Source: Pseudonocardia alni
Lineage (GTDB): Bacteria > Actinomycetota > Actinomycetes > Mycobacteriales > Pseudonocardiaceae
Reading direction: 5' to 3'
Assembly: GCF_002813375.1 (NCBI RefSeq)
Contig: NZ_PHUJ01000003.1
Location: 4,216,001 to 4,280,000, forward strand
Length of the DNA stretch: 64,000 nucleotides
The translations under genes were made by a program, and so were the position numbers. Below, piece by piece: positions 27,370-36,777 of this stretch. The notes beneath the pieces were generated by a model. The model saw only the letters and a list, made by a program, of their open reading frames with translations, was not told the DNA's origin and made no database searches. Position 1 is the stretch's first letter. Every line of letters starts with the position of its first letter.

Positions 27370-27758
27370 GCGACGTGACGAGGCTCCCGCTCGCGCTGGT
27401 GCTGCTGGTGATCTCGCTGCTGCTGGTGGCCTTCGAGCTGATGTTCCAGATGCTCTACATCGGCCCGGTCCCGGTGCCGCTGGGCACGGTGATCGTGGTC
27501 GTCTCGCTGCCGTGGCTGATCCACACCACGGCCACCGAGATCCTCCCGACCCCGGCGGGTGCGGCGGCCCCGCTGGTCGTCTGGTTCGCAGCGGTGCTCG
27601 TGCTCGGCTTCTTCGGCCCGGGCGGGGATCTCCTGCTCCCGGTGAACTGGGAGTCGCTGCTGCTGCTCGTCGCAGGCGCCGTGACCGGCGTCGTGTCGTT
27701 CCGCAGGGCGCTCGACCGGCTGGCGGACGGCCGAAACGACCGAAGGGTGACCCGATGA
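27366..27758 (+). CDS. Small membrane protein (DUF6113-like, Rv1171-like)
   Basis: Product of 130 residues with four predicted membrane helices (LALVLLVISLLLVAFELMF and three more) and a short Arg-rich cytoplasmic tail. Its GTG overlaps the mshB stop in a GTGA arrangement, and its own stop overlaps the next ATG, so the three genes are coupled. Position after mshB matches mycobacterial Rv1171, a conserved membrane protein without known function. Confidence 0.8.
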   Translation: MSDVTRLPLALVLLVISLLLVAFELMFQMLYIGPVPVPLGTVIVVVSLPWLIHTTATEILPTPAGAAAPLVVWFAAVLVLGFFGPGGDLLLPVNWESLLLLVAGAVTGVVSFRRALDRLADGRNDRRVTR

Positions 27759-28534
27759 CGATCTCCGACGACGACCTGGTGCAGGTCCTGCGCCCGTTCG
27801 TACGGGCCACCCGGCCGGTGCTCGACGGGCTGCGCGAGTCCGACCCGTTCGGCCTGCGGGCCCGGGTGACGCCCGGCTCGGACCGTCCGGAGGACGCGAC
27901 CGACGAGGAACGCTCGCTCGCCGACAAAATCCTCGACGCGCTGGCGTCGGTGAAGGTCCCCGGCACCTCGGCCTGGGCGTCGATGGACGTCCCCGCCCGC
28001 ACCGACTGGTGGGTCTACCGGGTCGGCCGGTTCACCACGCTGATCGCCGCGATCCCCGGCCTGGGCGGGGCACTGGCCCGCACCCTGCCGGTGTCCGACG
28101 CCGTCGGCGCGGCGGGCGAGGGGCTGCTGCTCGTCGCGATCGCGGGCGAGCACGGCGTCCGCTCGGAGGACCGGCTCGTCGAGCTGCTGGCGTCGGTGCT
28201 GTTCCAGCGCGAGCTCGACCTCGCCGCCCGGGAGCTCACCGCGGCCGAGGACGCCGATGCCGACGCCCGCGCCGAGGAGCTCACCGGTGATCTCGCCGGC
28301 GACGGCAAGCGGGCCACGCTCAAGCGCGTAGGCAGCGCCGTGTGGCGTCTCGGACGGGCCCTGTGGGGCGTCGAGGACGAGCTCGGCAAGCGCCCGCACG
28401 GCCGCTTCTACCACCAGTGGCTCGGGCTGCTGCCGGTCGTCGGCGTCGTCGGGAAGTACCTGGGGGAGTGGTCGGGGCTCAAGCGCGCCGCCAAGCAGGC
28501 CCGCGCCTGGCTGCTCCGCCGCGGGTTCGCCTGA
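27755..28534 (+). CDS. Conserved hypothetical protein, EcsC-like
   Basis: Product of 259 residues. The helical, Ala/Leu-rich chain with ALASVKVPGTSAWASMDVPARTDWWVYRVGRFTTLIAAIPGLGGALARTLPV resembles EcsC-family or DUF697-like proteins, with one or two weak hydrophobic segments and a basic C-terminus (KRAAKQARAWLLRRGF). The assignment is tentative. The ATG at 27755 overlaps the stop of the preceding membrane-protein gene. Confidence 0.55.
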   Translation: MTISDDDLVQVLRPFVRATRPVLDGLRESDPFGLRARVTPGSDRPEDATDEERSLADKILDALASVKVPGTSAWASMDVPARTDWWVYRVGRFTTLIAAIPGLGGALARTLPVSDAVGAAGEGLLLVAIAGEHGVRSEDRLVELLASVLFQRELDLAARELTAAEDADADARAEELTGDLAGDGKRATLKRVGSAVWRLGRALWGVEDELGKRPHGRFYHQWLGLLPVVGVVGKYLGEWSGLKRAAKQARAWLLRRGFA

Positions 28535-28550
28535 GCCCCTGACCCTCCGG

Positions 28551-29537
28551 TCAGACCGCATCCGGGGGGACCAGGTAGTGGTAACGGTGGTGGTCGGTCC
28601 AGCCGGTGGCGCGGTAGAGGGCGAGCGCGGCGGTGTTGTCGTCGGCGACGTCGAGCATCCCGTGCCGCGCCCCGTGCGCCGCGCCCCAGGACAGCGCCTG
28701 CCCGGTGAGCCGGGCCGCGAGACCGCCGCGCCGCGCGGCCGGGACGACCCACAGCCGTGACACGTAGACGTGGGAGTCGACGACGGCGGCGCGCACCGAC
28801 GCGACCGGCGTCCCGACGGCGTCGGTGAGCGTGCCGAACCCGACCTCGACGCGGTCCGTGCCCGTCGCTCCGCTCTGCTCACCGGGACGCAGCACCCCGG
28901 TCAGCACCGCCCACGCGGGCGCGCCGGGCCCGGGCTCCGGCTCGCCCTGCGCGGCCCACCAGTCCGGTCCGGGCGTCGCGGGCCACTGCGGCGCCGGGCC
29001 GTCGGACGCGGCGCGGGTGACGAGCACGGTGCAGGTCCCGGGGTCCTCGGCCCGCACCCAGCCCGCCTCGGCCACCCGGTTCGACCAGGGCGCGTCCACC
29101 GGGGCCTGCACCGTCGGGGCGATGCCGTGCCGCCCGGCGAACTCCCGCACGCGTTCCAGGGCTCGTTCGACCGGCATCCCCGGGTCGCCGAGCGCGAGCG
29201 CGGAGTTCGCCCGCCGCGTCCAGCCGCCGGCCGCGCGCAGCAGCCAGCCGCCCAGCTCCTCGACGACCGGCGCCGGCCAGGCCGCCGCCCGTACGCGTTC
29301 CAGCCGGTCCACCGCCGCGCGGGACGCCCGCCGGGCCGGGGCGGGCGGCACCTCCCGGACGGCGACGACGGCGTCGCGCCGCACCCGGACCGGGCCCGAC
29401 CGGGTGTGCACGACGACGGCGTCGGGCCCGTCGGGCTCCAGCTCACCGACCGCGTCGGTCAGTCCGGGGCCCGGTGCGCCCTCCGGCGCGATGCGGTGGC
29501 GCAGGGCCACCCGCCGTCCTGCCAGCTCGTCGAGCAT
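28551..29537 (-). CDS. Two-domain GNAT acetyltransferase (CG3035/Rv0438-like)
   Basis: Product of 328 residues. The N-terminal 65 residues form a small beta-rich domain (GRRVALRHRI ... VRVRRDAVVAVREVP), followed by a degenerate and then a complete GNAT module: SRLWVVPAARRGGLAARLTGQALSWGAAHGA and NTAALALYRATGWTDHHRYHY. This layout matches actinobacterial N-acetyltransferases of the CG3035 type, proposed to acetylate amino acids. A 24-base look-alike of the intergenic repeat lies in the linker between modules. Start at ATG 29537. Confidence 0.8.
   Translation of the reverse strand: MLDELAGRRVALRHRIAPEGAPGPGLTDAVGELEPDGPDAVVVHTRSGPVRVRRDAVVAVREVPPAPARRASRAAVDRLERVRAAAWPAPVVEELGGWLLRAAGGWTRRANSALALGDPGMPVERALERVREFAGRHGIAPTVQAPVDAPWSNRVAEAGWVRAEDPGTCTVLVTRAASDGPAPQWPATPGPDWWAAQGEPEPGPGAPAWAVLTGVLRPGEQSGATGTDRVEVGFGTLTDAVGTPVASVRAAVVDSHVYVSRLWVVPAARRGGLAARLTGQALSWGAAHGARHGMLDVADDNTAALALYRATGWTDHHRYHYLVPPDAV
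28872..28895 (-). repeat. In-frame coding look-alike of the 24-base repeat
   Basis: On the minus strand this stretch matches GTGCTGCG followed by the rest of the repeat core at 22 of 24 positions; only two central bases differ (TCCC instead of TATC). It encodes VLRPGEQS, the same reading frame as the LRIGEQS reading of the intergenic copies, and sits in the linker between the two GNAT modules. Confidence 0.65.
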
Positions 29538-29665
29538 GAAGCCGACCACCTCACTCCTGCCCCGCCGGGGGGCGCGGGTTAACCTGCGGGCGTCCCAGTT
29601 TGACCGGGCACCCCGCCACCACATGATCTCCGGGTGCCCGCTGCTCCGAGTGGAGGACCACCGAA

Positions 29666-29992
29666 GTGACCTACGTGATCGCCGAACCCTGCGTCGACCT
29701 GCTCGACAAGGCGTGTATCGAGGAATGCCCGGTGGACTGCATCTACGAGGGTGGACGGATGCTCTACATCCACCCCGACGAGTGCGTCGACTGCGGGGCC
29801 TGCGAGCCGGTCTGCCCCGTCGAGGCCATCTACTACGAGGACGACGTCCCCGACCAGTGGGCCGCCTACACCAAGGCCAATGTGGACTTCTTCGACGAGC
29901 TGGGCTCGCCCGGCGGCGCCTCGAAGCTCGGCAAGGTCGACCGTGACGTGGAGCCGGCGAAGAGCCTGCCCCCGCAGGAACACGACGAGTGA
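29666..29992 (+). CDS. fdxA: Seven-iron ferredoxin
   Basis: Product of 108 residues, nearly identical in layout to mycobacterial FdxC. Cysteines at 9, 17, 21 and 25 and the C40-x2-C43-x2-C46-x3-C50-P motif fit a [3Fe-4S]/[4Fe-4S] ferredoxin. It carries electrons for cytosolic redox enzymes, including cytochromes P450. Starts at GTG 29666. Its stop overlaps the dapC start (GTGA), an arrangement conserved across actinobacteria. Confidence 0.96.
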   Translation: MTYVIAEPCVDLLDKACIEECPVDCIYEGGRMLYIHPDECVDCGACEPVCPVEAIYYEDDVPDQWAAYTKANVDFFDELGSPGGASKLGKVDRDVEPAKSLPPQEHDE

Positions 29993-31092
29993 GCAGGCTC
30001 GACCTCCCCGATTTCCCCTGGGACTCGCTGAGCGGTGCGCGTGAGCGCGCGGCGGCGCACCCGGACGGCATCGTCGACCTGTCGGTCGGCACCCCGGTGG
30101 ACCCGGTTCCCGGGGTGCTGCGCGACGCGGTGGCCGGGCCGGCCGCCGCCGAGCCCGGTTACCCGACGACGCACGGCCCGGCGTCGCTGCGCGAGGCGGT
30201 CGTCGCCTCCCTGCAGCGGCGCTTCGGGGTGTCCGGAGTCGACCCGGCCGCGGTGGTGCCCACGATCGGCTCGAAGGAGCTGGTCGCGTGGCTGCCGACG
30301 CTGCTGGGCCTCGGCGCGGGCGACACCGTCGTCATCCCGGAGCTCGCGTACCCGACCTACGAGGTCGGGGCGCGGCTGGCGGGGGCCGGGCACGTCCGTT
30401 CCGACGGCCTCACCGCCGCGGGGCCGGCCCGGGTCCGGCTGGTGTGGCTCAACTCGCCGTCGAACCCCACCGGCCGGGTCCTGCCGGTCGAGCACCTGCG
30501 CAAGGTCGTGACCTGGGCACGGGAGCGGGGCGCGGTCGTCGCCTCCGACGAGTGCTACCTCGGACTGCCCGGCGACGCCGACCCGGCCCCGCGGTCGGTG
30601 TTGCACCCCGACGTCTGCGACGGCGACACCACCGGGCTGCTGGCCGTCCACTCGCTGTCGAAGGTGTCGAACCTCGCCGGGTACCGCGCCGGGTTCGTCG
30701 CGGGGGACCCGGCGCTGGTGTCGGGGCTGCTGGAGGTCCGCAAGCACGCGGGCATGATCGTGCCGCGTCCGGTGCAGGCCGCGCTGGAGGCGGCCGTCTC
30801 CGACGACGCGCACGTCGCTGAGCAGGCCGCCCGCTACGACGCCCGTCGTACCCGCCTGCGGGCCGGGCTGGAGAAGGCCGGGCTGACGGTCGAGCACTCG
30901 CAGGCCGGGCTCTACCTGTGGGCGAGCGCGGACGAGCCGTGCCGCGAGACCGTGGACCGGCTCGCCGGCCTGGGGATCCTCGTCGCACCCGGTGAGTTCT
31001 ACGGACCCGCCGGTGCCCAGCATGTCCGGGTCGGGCTGACCGCGCCGGACGAGCGGATCGACGCCGCGGTCGAGCGGCTCGGCGCGGCCTGA
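29989..31092 (+). CDS. dapC: Succinyldiaminopimelate transaminase
   Basis: Product of 367 residues, a fold-type I PLP aminotransferase. Conserved elements are [12 protein letters not shown], the SDECYLGL region and the PLP lysine in [16 protein letters not shown]. The actinobacterial DapC acts on N-succinyl-L,L-2,6-diaminopimelate in the succinylase route to meso-diaminopimelate and lysine. It is translationally coupled to the ferredoxin gene, and dapD and dapE follow within 7 kb, supporting the assignment. Confidence 0.93.
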   Translation: MSRLDLPDFPWDSLSGARERAAAHPDGIVDLSVGTPVDPVPGVLRDAVAGPAAAEPGYPTTHGPASLREAVVASLQRRFGVSGVDPAAVVPTIGSKELVAWLPTLLGLGAGDTVVIPELAYPTYEVGARLAGAGHVRSDGLTAAGPARVRLVWLNSPSNPTGRVLPVEHLRKVVTWARERGAVVASDECYLGLPGDADPAPRSVLHPDVCDGDTTGLLAVHSLSKVSNLAGYRAGFVAGDPALVSGLLEVRKHAGMIVPRPVQAALEAAVSDDAHVAEQAARYDARRTRLRAGLEKAGLTVEHSQAGLYLWASADEPCRETVDRLAGLGILVAPGEFYGPAGAQHVRVGLTAPDERIDAAVERLGAA

Positions 31093-31189
31093 CCGTCGCC
31101 GTCGTTGCGATAGGCAAGAATCCCGGGAGAGGATCGCCCCGGTAGCGACGAGGCCGGTGCAGCGAGCCGGCAGGCGAAGGAGCCGTCGA

Positions 31190-32458
31190 ATGCAGGCACC
31201 GCGTCCCGGTGGTCCGGACCTACCCGGGGGCGCCGGGCCTGGCGCCCCCGTGGCCCGGTCCCGGCCGGTCGTCCGGCCCGCCCTGGTCCTGCTCGGGGTG
31301 CTGGCGCTCGCGGTCAACCTGCGGGCCGGGCTCGCCGGGTACCCGCCGCTGCTGGAGACCGCGCGGGCCGACCTCGGGATCGGGGCGGGCGCGGCCGGTC
31401 TGGTGCAGGCCGGCGCGGTGTTGATGATGTCGGTGGGCTCGTTCGGCGCCGCCGCCGTCGCCGTCCGGGTCGGCCGTGAGCGGCTGCTCGGCGTCGCCGT
31501 GGCGACGATCGCGGTGGGCAGTCTGCTGCGGTCGGTGATGGCGCTGCCCGCGCTGGTCGGTGGCTCGGTGCTGGTCGGGCTCGGCATCGGGGTGTCCGGG
31601 GTGCTGCTCACCGGGGTCGTCAAGGAGCATCTGGCCGAGCGTGCGGGTGCGGTGACCGGTGCCTACGTCGTCTCGATGATGATCGGTGCGACGGTCGCGT
31701 CCGCGGTCGCGGTGCCGCTGGCCGTCGCGCTCGGCGGCTGGTCGTGGTCGCTGGCGGTGTGGGCGGTGCCCGCGGTGCTCGCCGTCGCGGTGTGGATCCC
31801 GGTCGCGAGCCGGATCGGTCACGCCCGGCGGGAGCCCGTGGGCGCCGCGGAGGCGACCGGCGGCGGCCCCTCGCTCGCCGAGGAGGTCCGGGTCCGGCAC
31901 GACCCGTTCGCCCGCCGTGTCGCCTGCTACCTGGCCGGGACGTCGACGATCTTCTACGGCTGGCTGACCTGGCTGTCGCCGTTCTACGAGTCGCAGGGCT
32001 GGTCGCCCCAGGGGGCCGGGCTCCTCCTCGCCGTGTGGAGCATTGCTCAGATCCCGTCGGCGCTGCTGTTCCCGGCCGCGGCCGAGCGACGACGCCGGTG
32101 GCGGTTCTGGGCGGCGCTGTCCGTACTCAGCTCGGCCGCCGGGACGCTGGGGGTGCTGCTCGCCCCCGCGCAAGGGACGCCACTGCCGTGGCTGTGGGCG
32201 ATCCTGATCGGGATCGGGGTCGGTGCCGGGTTCCCGCTGGGACTGACCGTGATCGCCTGGCGGACGCCGACCCCTGCCCGCAGCGCCGCCGTCAGCGGCT
32301 TCGGCCTCGGTATCGGCTACCTCTCCGCCGGGGTGGGGCCGCTGGTGATGGGCCTGGTCATCGACTCCGCCGGGTTCCCGGCCGCGATCGCGCTGCTTCT
32401 GATCGGCGCCGCGCTGCAGGGCGGCGCGGTGGTCAGGATCGGGGACCGTCCGCGCTGA
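31190..32458 (+). CDS. MFS transporter, CynX/NimT-like
   Basis: Product of 422 residues with about twelve membrane helices. The first helix contains LALAVNLRAGLAGYPPLLE, characteristic of the cyanate/nitroimidazole (CynX/NimT) branch of the major facilitator superfamily, which exports or imports small anions and drugs. ATG 31190 is chosen because AAGGAG at 31177-31182 is spaced seven bases away; an in-frame start at 31157 is less likely. Substrate unknown. Confidence 0.85.
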   Translation: MQAPRPGGPDLPGGAGPGAPVARSRPVVRPALVLLGVLALAVNLRAGLAGYPPLLETARADLGIGAGAAGLVQAGAVLMMSVGSFGAAAVAVRVGRERLLGVAVATIAVGSLLRSVMALPALVGGSVLVGLGIGVSGVLLTGVVKEHLAERAGAVTGAYVVSMMIGATVASAVAVPLAVALGGWSWSLAVWAVPAVLAVAVWIPVASRIGHARREPVGAAEATGGGPSLAEEVRVRHDPFARRVACYLAGTSTIFYGWLTWLSPFYESQGWSPQGAGLLLAVWSIAQIPSALLFPAAAERRRRWRFWAALSVLSSAAGTLGVLLAPAQGTPLPWLWAILIGIGVGAGFPLGLTVIAWRTPTPARSAAVSGFGLGIGYLSAGVGPLVMGLVIDSAGFPAAIALLLIGAALQGGAVVRIGDRPR

Positions 32459-32470
32459 GCGGGTGCCGTC

Positions 32471-33448
32471 TCAGAGCGCCTCGGCCTGCTCGGCCAGACG
32501 TTCCCACGCGGCCCACCACTGCTCGCGCAGCGCCTCGGCACGGGCCCGCTCCCGCTCGACCAACCGGCCGCCGACGAAGACCTCGTGGGCGTCGGGGCCG
32601 GGGCCCAGCTCGTCGAGCAGGGCGCGGATGCGGTGCTCGGCGACGCAGGCGTCCTGGTGATCCCCCAGGACCTCCTGCAGTCCGGCGGCGGCCTTCAACA
32701 TCCGGCGGACCTGACGGGCGTCGCCGGTGCGGGACCCGTCCGCGTCGCGCATCGCCGGTTCGACGAGTTCACCGGTGTAGCGCAGCCGCTTGGTGCGGAT
32801 CCGCAGGTCGTGCAGGGTCATGTCCGGCGGGTTCGGCCCGGCCCGGCGCACCGCCTTGACGAGCTTGCGGGTCTCGGCCCGGACCAGCTCGATCAGTTCG
32901 GGGCGGGCGACCTCGTCCGGCGGCTCCGGCAGCGGAGCGGAGACGGCCTCGACCAGCGAGCGACGCAGTGCCGCGTGCCGGTCGGAGTCGAGCTCGTCGA
33001 GCATCTCGGCCCGCGCACCGACCCGCTCGGCCTCCAGCACCGCGATCAGTCGCTCACCGGCGGCCAGTTCGGCCGACGGCAGCGTGGCCACCTCACCGCG
33101 GAGGCGGGCGATCATCACGTCGAGGTCGCGCACCGGGCCGAGCGCCCGGCCGAGCCGGCCGAGCTCGGCGCGCAGCAGGTCCGCCCAGGTGTGGTCGAGC
33201 AGGGGGCGGGCAGCCTTGAGCGCCGCCCGCATCCGCCGCACGGAGACCCGCATCTGGTGCAGGTCCTCGATCTCGGACCCGTCGCGCACACCGGGCTCGT
33301 GCCGCAGCATCGCGCGCAGCCGCTTGTCCAGCAGCGCGCGGACGTGCGCCACCGCCGGGTCCTGCGGTCCCGCGGTCAGCGGCTCACCGAGGTCCGCGGC
33401 GCCGTAGAGGTTCCCCGGAGGCTGCGCAGCCCCGTCCATACCCACCAT
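32471..33448 (-). CDS. CHAD-domain protein (polyphosphate-associated)
   Basis: Product of 325 residues, all helical, with the conserved histidine helices of the CHAD domain: EIEDLHQMRVSVRRMRAALKAARPLL, LHDLRIRTKRLRYTGELVEP and LQEVLGDHQDACVAEHRIR. CHAD domains bind polyphosphate through such basic surfaces. There is no CYTH triphosphatase domain fused. It lies between the MFS gene (convergent) and dapD on the same strand. Confidence 0.92.
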   Translation of the reverse strand: MVGMDGAAQPPGNLYGAADLGEPLTAGPQDPAVAHVRALLDKRLRAMLRHEPGVRDGSEIEDLHQMRVSVRRMRAALKAARPLLDHTWADLLRAELGRLGRALGPVRDLDVMIARLRGEVATLPSAELAAGERLIAVLEAERVGARAEMLDELDSDRHAALRRSLVEAVSAPLPEPPDEVARPELIELVRAETRKLVKAVRRAGPNPPDMTLHDLRIRTKRLRYTGELVEPAMRDADGSRTGDARQVRRMLKAAAGLQEVLGDHQDACVAEHRIRALLDELGPGPDAHEVFVGGRLVERERARAEALREQWWAAWERLAEQAEAL

Positions 33449-33502
33449 GTCCCTGCCGTCCTGCTTCTGTGGGTCGTTCCGCCGCGAACCGCTGCCGGGC
33501 CG

Positions 33503-34438
33503 TCAGTTGGCGTGCAGCGCTGCGTTGAGGGCGATGCCGTCGCCGGTACGGGCCAGCGCCTCGACCGTGCCGGACACCGAGTTGCGGCGCAGCAGCAGCC
33601 CGTTCTGACCGGACAGCTCGCGCGCCGCGGTGGTGCTGCCGTCGGGCAGCGTGACCTTGGTGCCCGCCGTGAGGTAGAGACCGGCCTCGACCACGCAGTC
33701 GTCGCCGAGGGAGATGCCCAGGCCCGCGTTCGCGCCGAGCAGACAGCGGCGGCCGATCGAGATGACCTCCTTGCCGCCACCGGACAGCGTCCCCATGATC
33801 GAGGCACCGCCGCCGACGTCCGAGCCGTCCCCGACGACGACACCGGCGGAGATCCGGCCCTCGACCATCGACGCGCCGAGAGTGCCGGCGTTGAAGTTGA
33901 CGAAGCCCTCGTGCATGACGGTCGTGCCCTCGGCGAGGTGTGCGCCGAGCCGGACGCGGTCGGCATCACCGATGCGGACGCCGGCGGGGATCACGTAGTC
34001 GACCATCCGCGGGAACTTGTCGACATGGGTGACGGTCACCGGGCCGCGGCCGCGCAGCTTCGCCCGGGTGAGCTCGAACCCGGGCACCGGGCACGGGCCG
34101 TGGTTGGTCCAGACGACGTTGGTGAGCAGCCCGAACTGGCCCTCGAGGTTCACCTGGTGCGGCTGGACGAGGCGGTGGCTGAGCAGGTGCAGCCGCAGGT
34201 AGACGTCGGCGGCATCGGCGGGCGCGTCGGCCAGCGAGGCGATCTCGGTGCGCACGACCTCGGTGCGGACTCCACGCAGCTCGTCGGTCCCGACGAGGTG
34301 CGCCAGGTCGACGGCGTCGTCGGACGCGCCCCCGGCCAGCACCGGCGCCGGGTACCAGACGTCGAGGACGGTGCCGTCGGTCGTGACCGTGGCCAGGCCG
34401 GTTCCGGAAGCGCCTTCGCGGCGGTACTCGGTGCTCAC
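33503..34438 (-). CDS. dapD: 2,3,4,5-tetrahydropyridine-2,6-dicarboxylate N-succinyltransferase
   Basis: Product of 311 residues with a left-handed beta-helix of hexapeptide repeats in the C-terminal half ([35 protein letters not shown], then [34 protein letters not shown]). It succinylates tetrahydrodipicolinate using succinyl-CoA. Length and sequence match the trimeric actinobacterial type. GTG 34438 is preferred over an upstream ATG at 34471 because it gives the family's usual N-terminus. Its product feeds DapC and DapE. Confidence 0.92.
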   Translation of the reverse strand: MSTEYRREGASGTGLATVTTDGTVLDVWYPAPVLAGGASDDAVDLAHLVGTDELRGVRTEVVRTEIASLADAPADAADVYLRLHLLSHRLVQPHQVNLEGQFGLLTNVVWTNHGPCPVPGFELTRAKLRGRGPVTVTHVDKFPRMVDYVIPAGVRIGDADRVRLGAHLAEGTTVMHEGFVNFNAGTLGASMVEGRISAGVVVGDGSDVGGGASIMGTLSGGGKEVISIGRRCLLGANAGLGISLGDDCVVEAGLYLTAGTKVTLPDGSTTAARELSGQNGLLLRRNSVSGTVEALARTGDGIALNAALHAN

Positions 34439-34449
34439 GGGCCCCGAAC

Positions 34450-35154
34450 CTACCGTCCCGCCGTCGCCCACGGCACGCCGCGGTGGGTGCGCCGGGACAC
34501 GTCCTCATGATCGGCTGCCCGTACCGAGAGCAGCAGGGCCGCGGCCTGCAGATAGCGGAGCACCGCGGTCGGCGCGAACGGCGGCGGTGGCGGGTCGGGC
34601 AGCCGCCCGCACGCCCGGCACCGGGCCTGCATCATCATCCAGTGCTCGATGGTCGGCGGTGGCGGCATGGTGCGGAACTGCGCGACCCGCACCTCCCACA
34701 CGCTGCGCCGCCGCATCGCGTCGCGCAGCGGCCGATCCCGGTGGAACGTCTCCGGCGGTCGGGCGCAGCCGTACCGGTCGCCCCACCACTCACCGGGCAG
34801 CGGGTCGAGGATCACGTCCAGATGCGACGGGAACCTGCGCCCCGCTCCGTCCCGCAGGTCACCCGGCGGGTCCTCCATCGGTGGCACCCGCCGGTTCTCC
34901 GCGTCGACGACGACCAGCCGGAGCCCCGCGACCGACAGGATCGCGGCCAGCGTGTCCAGCGCCGGCGCGAGCGACCGGCTCTCGATCCGGGCGATCGTCG
35001 ACGGGGCCAGCCCCGTCCGCTCCGCGAGCTCCCGCTGCGACAGGTCCGCGCTGCGCCGCACCCGCCGGACCAGACCGGACAGATCCGGGACGACGACGTC
35101 GACCGGGGCCGGCGGCGGCTCCGCGGGCAGCCGGTCGCCCTCGATGATGTCCAT
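34450..35154 (-). CDS. XRE-type helix-turn-helix regulator
   Basis: Product of 234 residues. Residues 30-85 form a Cro/C1 helix-turn-helix ([30 protein letters not shown] type). The rest is a Pro-rich C-terminal part containing [13 protein letters not shown], a Cys pair that may bind metal. No metallopeptidase or phage context is present. It lies twelve bases upstream of dapD on the same strand, so the two may be co-transcribed. Targets are unknown. Confidence 0.78.
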   Translation of the reverse strand: MDIIEGDRLPAEPPPAPVDVVVPDLSGLVRRVRRSADLSQRELAERTGLAPSTIARIESRSLAPALDTLAAILSVAGLRLVVVDAENRRVPPMEDPPGDLRDGAGRRFPSHLDVILDPLPGEWWGDRYGCARPPETFHRDRPLRDAMRRRSVWEVRVAQFRTMPPPPTIEHWMMMQARCRACGRLPDPPPPPFAPTAVLRYLQAAALLLSVRAADHEDVSRRTHRGVPWATAGR

Positions 35155-35314
35155 GCACCGACCCTGCCTCCGCGAGCCCGGAATGCGCCGGCGACCTGCG
35201 AACCTGTGGACAACTCGCGCACTTGTGGACAGCCGGGCCGTCGCCGGTGCCCGCGATGATCGACGCGGCGGGCCGCGGCCCGATCGGTCGTCCGGAGGTG
35301 GCCGTCCGTGCGTC

Positions 35315-35477
35315 GCTTTGCTCTGCTCACCGATACGCAGTGGGCAGGCCGGAGACGGCCCCCAGGAAGCGGACGGAGACCGTTCACGCCCCCGACCCTG
35401 CCCCGATCCGGGTCCGACGGGAGGGGCGCGAGAGGCGCCCGTGGGCCCGTGCTGCGTATCGGTGAGCAGAGCAAAGC
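35315..35477. repeat. Inverted-pair element, copy A
   Basis: Two 26-base arms, 35315-35340 and 35452-35477, are perfect inverted complements and contain the core TGCGTATCGGTGAGCAGAGC (right arm orientation). They enclose 111 bases that include a smaller hairpin, GGGCGC/GCGCCC at 35424-35440. The element fills most of the 460-base gap between the XRE gene and dapE, and no transposase or target duplication is visible. Confidence 0.85.
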
Positions 35478-35616
35478 CACGACCAGGGAGCCCACCCCCG
35501 GCGACGCGGCACCGGGCCGGGACGTCGATCCGGCGCCGCGGCGGTCGGTCCGGAGTGCCCGAGCACGGCCGGGTCGCGGGGGAGGGGCGCCCGGGCGGGT
35601 CGGTAGCGTCGGGCCG

Positions 35617-36702
35617 GTGACGACGACGCTGCCCGCGCTGGACCTCACGTCCGACCCGGTGACCCTGACGGCCGCAATGGTCGACATCGCCAGTGTGTCC
35701 GGTGACGAGCGGCGCCTCGCCGACGCGCTCGAGGCCGCGCTGCGGACCCAGGCACCGCACCTGGAGGTGCTGCGGTCCGGTGACGCGGTGCTCGCGCGCA
35801 CCGATCTGGGGCGTCCGCACCGCGTGCTGCTGGCCGGACACATCGACACCGTGCCGATCGCGGACAACGTGCCGTCGCGCCGCGCCGACGGGATCGTGCA
35901 CGGCTGCGGCACCTCCGACATGAAGTCCGGCGATGCCGTCTTCGCGCACCTCGCGGCCACGCTGGCCGAGCCGAGGCACGACCTCACCCTGGTCTTCTAC
36001 GACTGCGAAGAGATCGAGGCGGAGCGCAACGGGCTCGGCCGCATCGAGCGCGAGCACCGGGACTGGCTCGACGCCGACCTCGCGATCCTCGGCGAGCCCA
36101 CCGACGGCACCCTCGAGGCCGGCTGCCAGGGCACCCTCCGCGTCGAGCTGCGGGCCTCGGGACGACGCTCGCACTCGGCGCGGTCGTGGCTGGGGGACAA
36201 CGCGATCCACCGGGCCGGGGAGATCCTCTCGCGGCTGGCGGCGTACCGGCCGCGGTGGGTGGACATCGACGGCTGCGAGTACCGCGAGGGTCTGCAGGCC
36301 GTGCGGATCGGCGGCGGGGTCGCGGGCAACGTCGTCCCCGACGAGTGCGTCGTCACCGTGAACTTCCGGTTCGCCCCGGACCGGTCCGCCGAGCAGGCCG
36401 TCGAGCACGTCCGAGAGGTGTTCGACGGGTTCCCCCTCGTCGTCACCGACCTCTCGCCGGGGGCGCTGCCGGGCCTGTCCGCGCCGGCGGCCGCGGAGTT
36501 CGTCGCCGCGACCGGGGCGGTGCCGCGGGCGAAGTACGGCTGGACCGACGTCTCCCGTTTCGCCGCGCTGGGCATCCCGGCGGTCAACTACGGGCCCGGA
36601 GACCCGAACCTCGCCCACACCCGCGAGGAGCACGTCGCCGAGGACGCGATCACCGCCTGCACCGCGGTGCTGCGCCGCTACCTCGCGGGCCGCTCCGCCT
36701 GA
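35617..36702 (+). CDS. dapE: Succinyl-diaminopimelate desuccinylase
   Basis: Product of 361 residues of the M20 metallopeptidase family. Metal ligands are visible in AGHIDTVP (His, Asp), [12 protein letters not shown], the catalytic [14 protein letters not shown] and ILGEPTDG, with the dimerisation domain between. It removes succinate from N-succinyl-L,L-diaminopimelate, completing the branch begun by DapD and DapC. GTG 35617 gives the expected N-terminus. The upstream gap is occupied by repeat copy A. Confidence 0.93.
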   Translation: MTTTLPALDLTSDPVTLTAAMVDIASVSGDERRLADALEAALRTQAPHLEVLRSGDAVLARTDLGRPHRVLLAGHIDTVPIADNVPSRRADGIVHGCGTSDMKSGDAVFAHLAATLAEPRHDLTLVFYDCEEIEAERNGLGRIEREHRDWLDADLAILGEPTDGTLEAGCQGTLRVELRASGRRSHSARSWLGDNAIHRAGEILSRLAAYRPRWVDIDGCEYREGLQAVRIGGGVAGNVVPDECVVTVNFRFAPDRSAEQAVEHVREVFDGFPLVVTDLSPGALPGLSAPAAAEFVAATGAVPRAKYGWTDVSRFAALGIPAVNYGPGDPNLAHTREEHVAEDAITACTAVLRRYLAGRSA

Positions 36703-36777
36703 TCGGAGCCGGCCGGGCCCGCGCCGACGACCCCACCGGCGGGAACGGGTCGTCGCCGCCCGAATACCGTGATCGTC

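Noticed and set aside
35315..35477. Insertion sequence or transposon ends
   Set aside because: The inverted arms enclose only 111 bases with no transposase, and no flanking target duplication is visible. It is kept as a repeat of unknown type.
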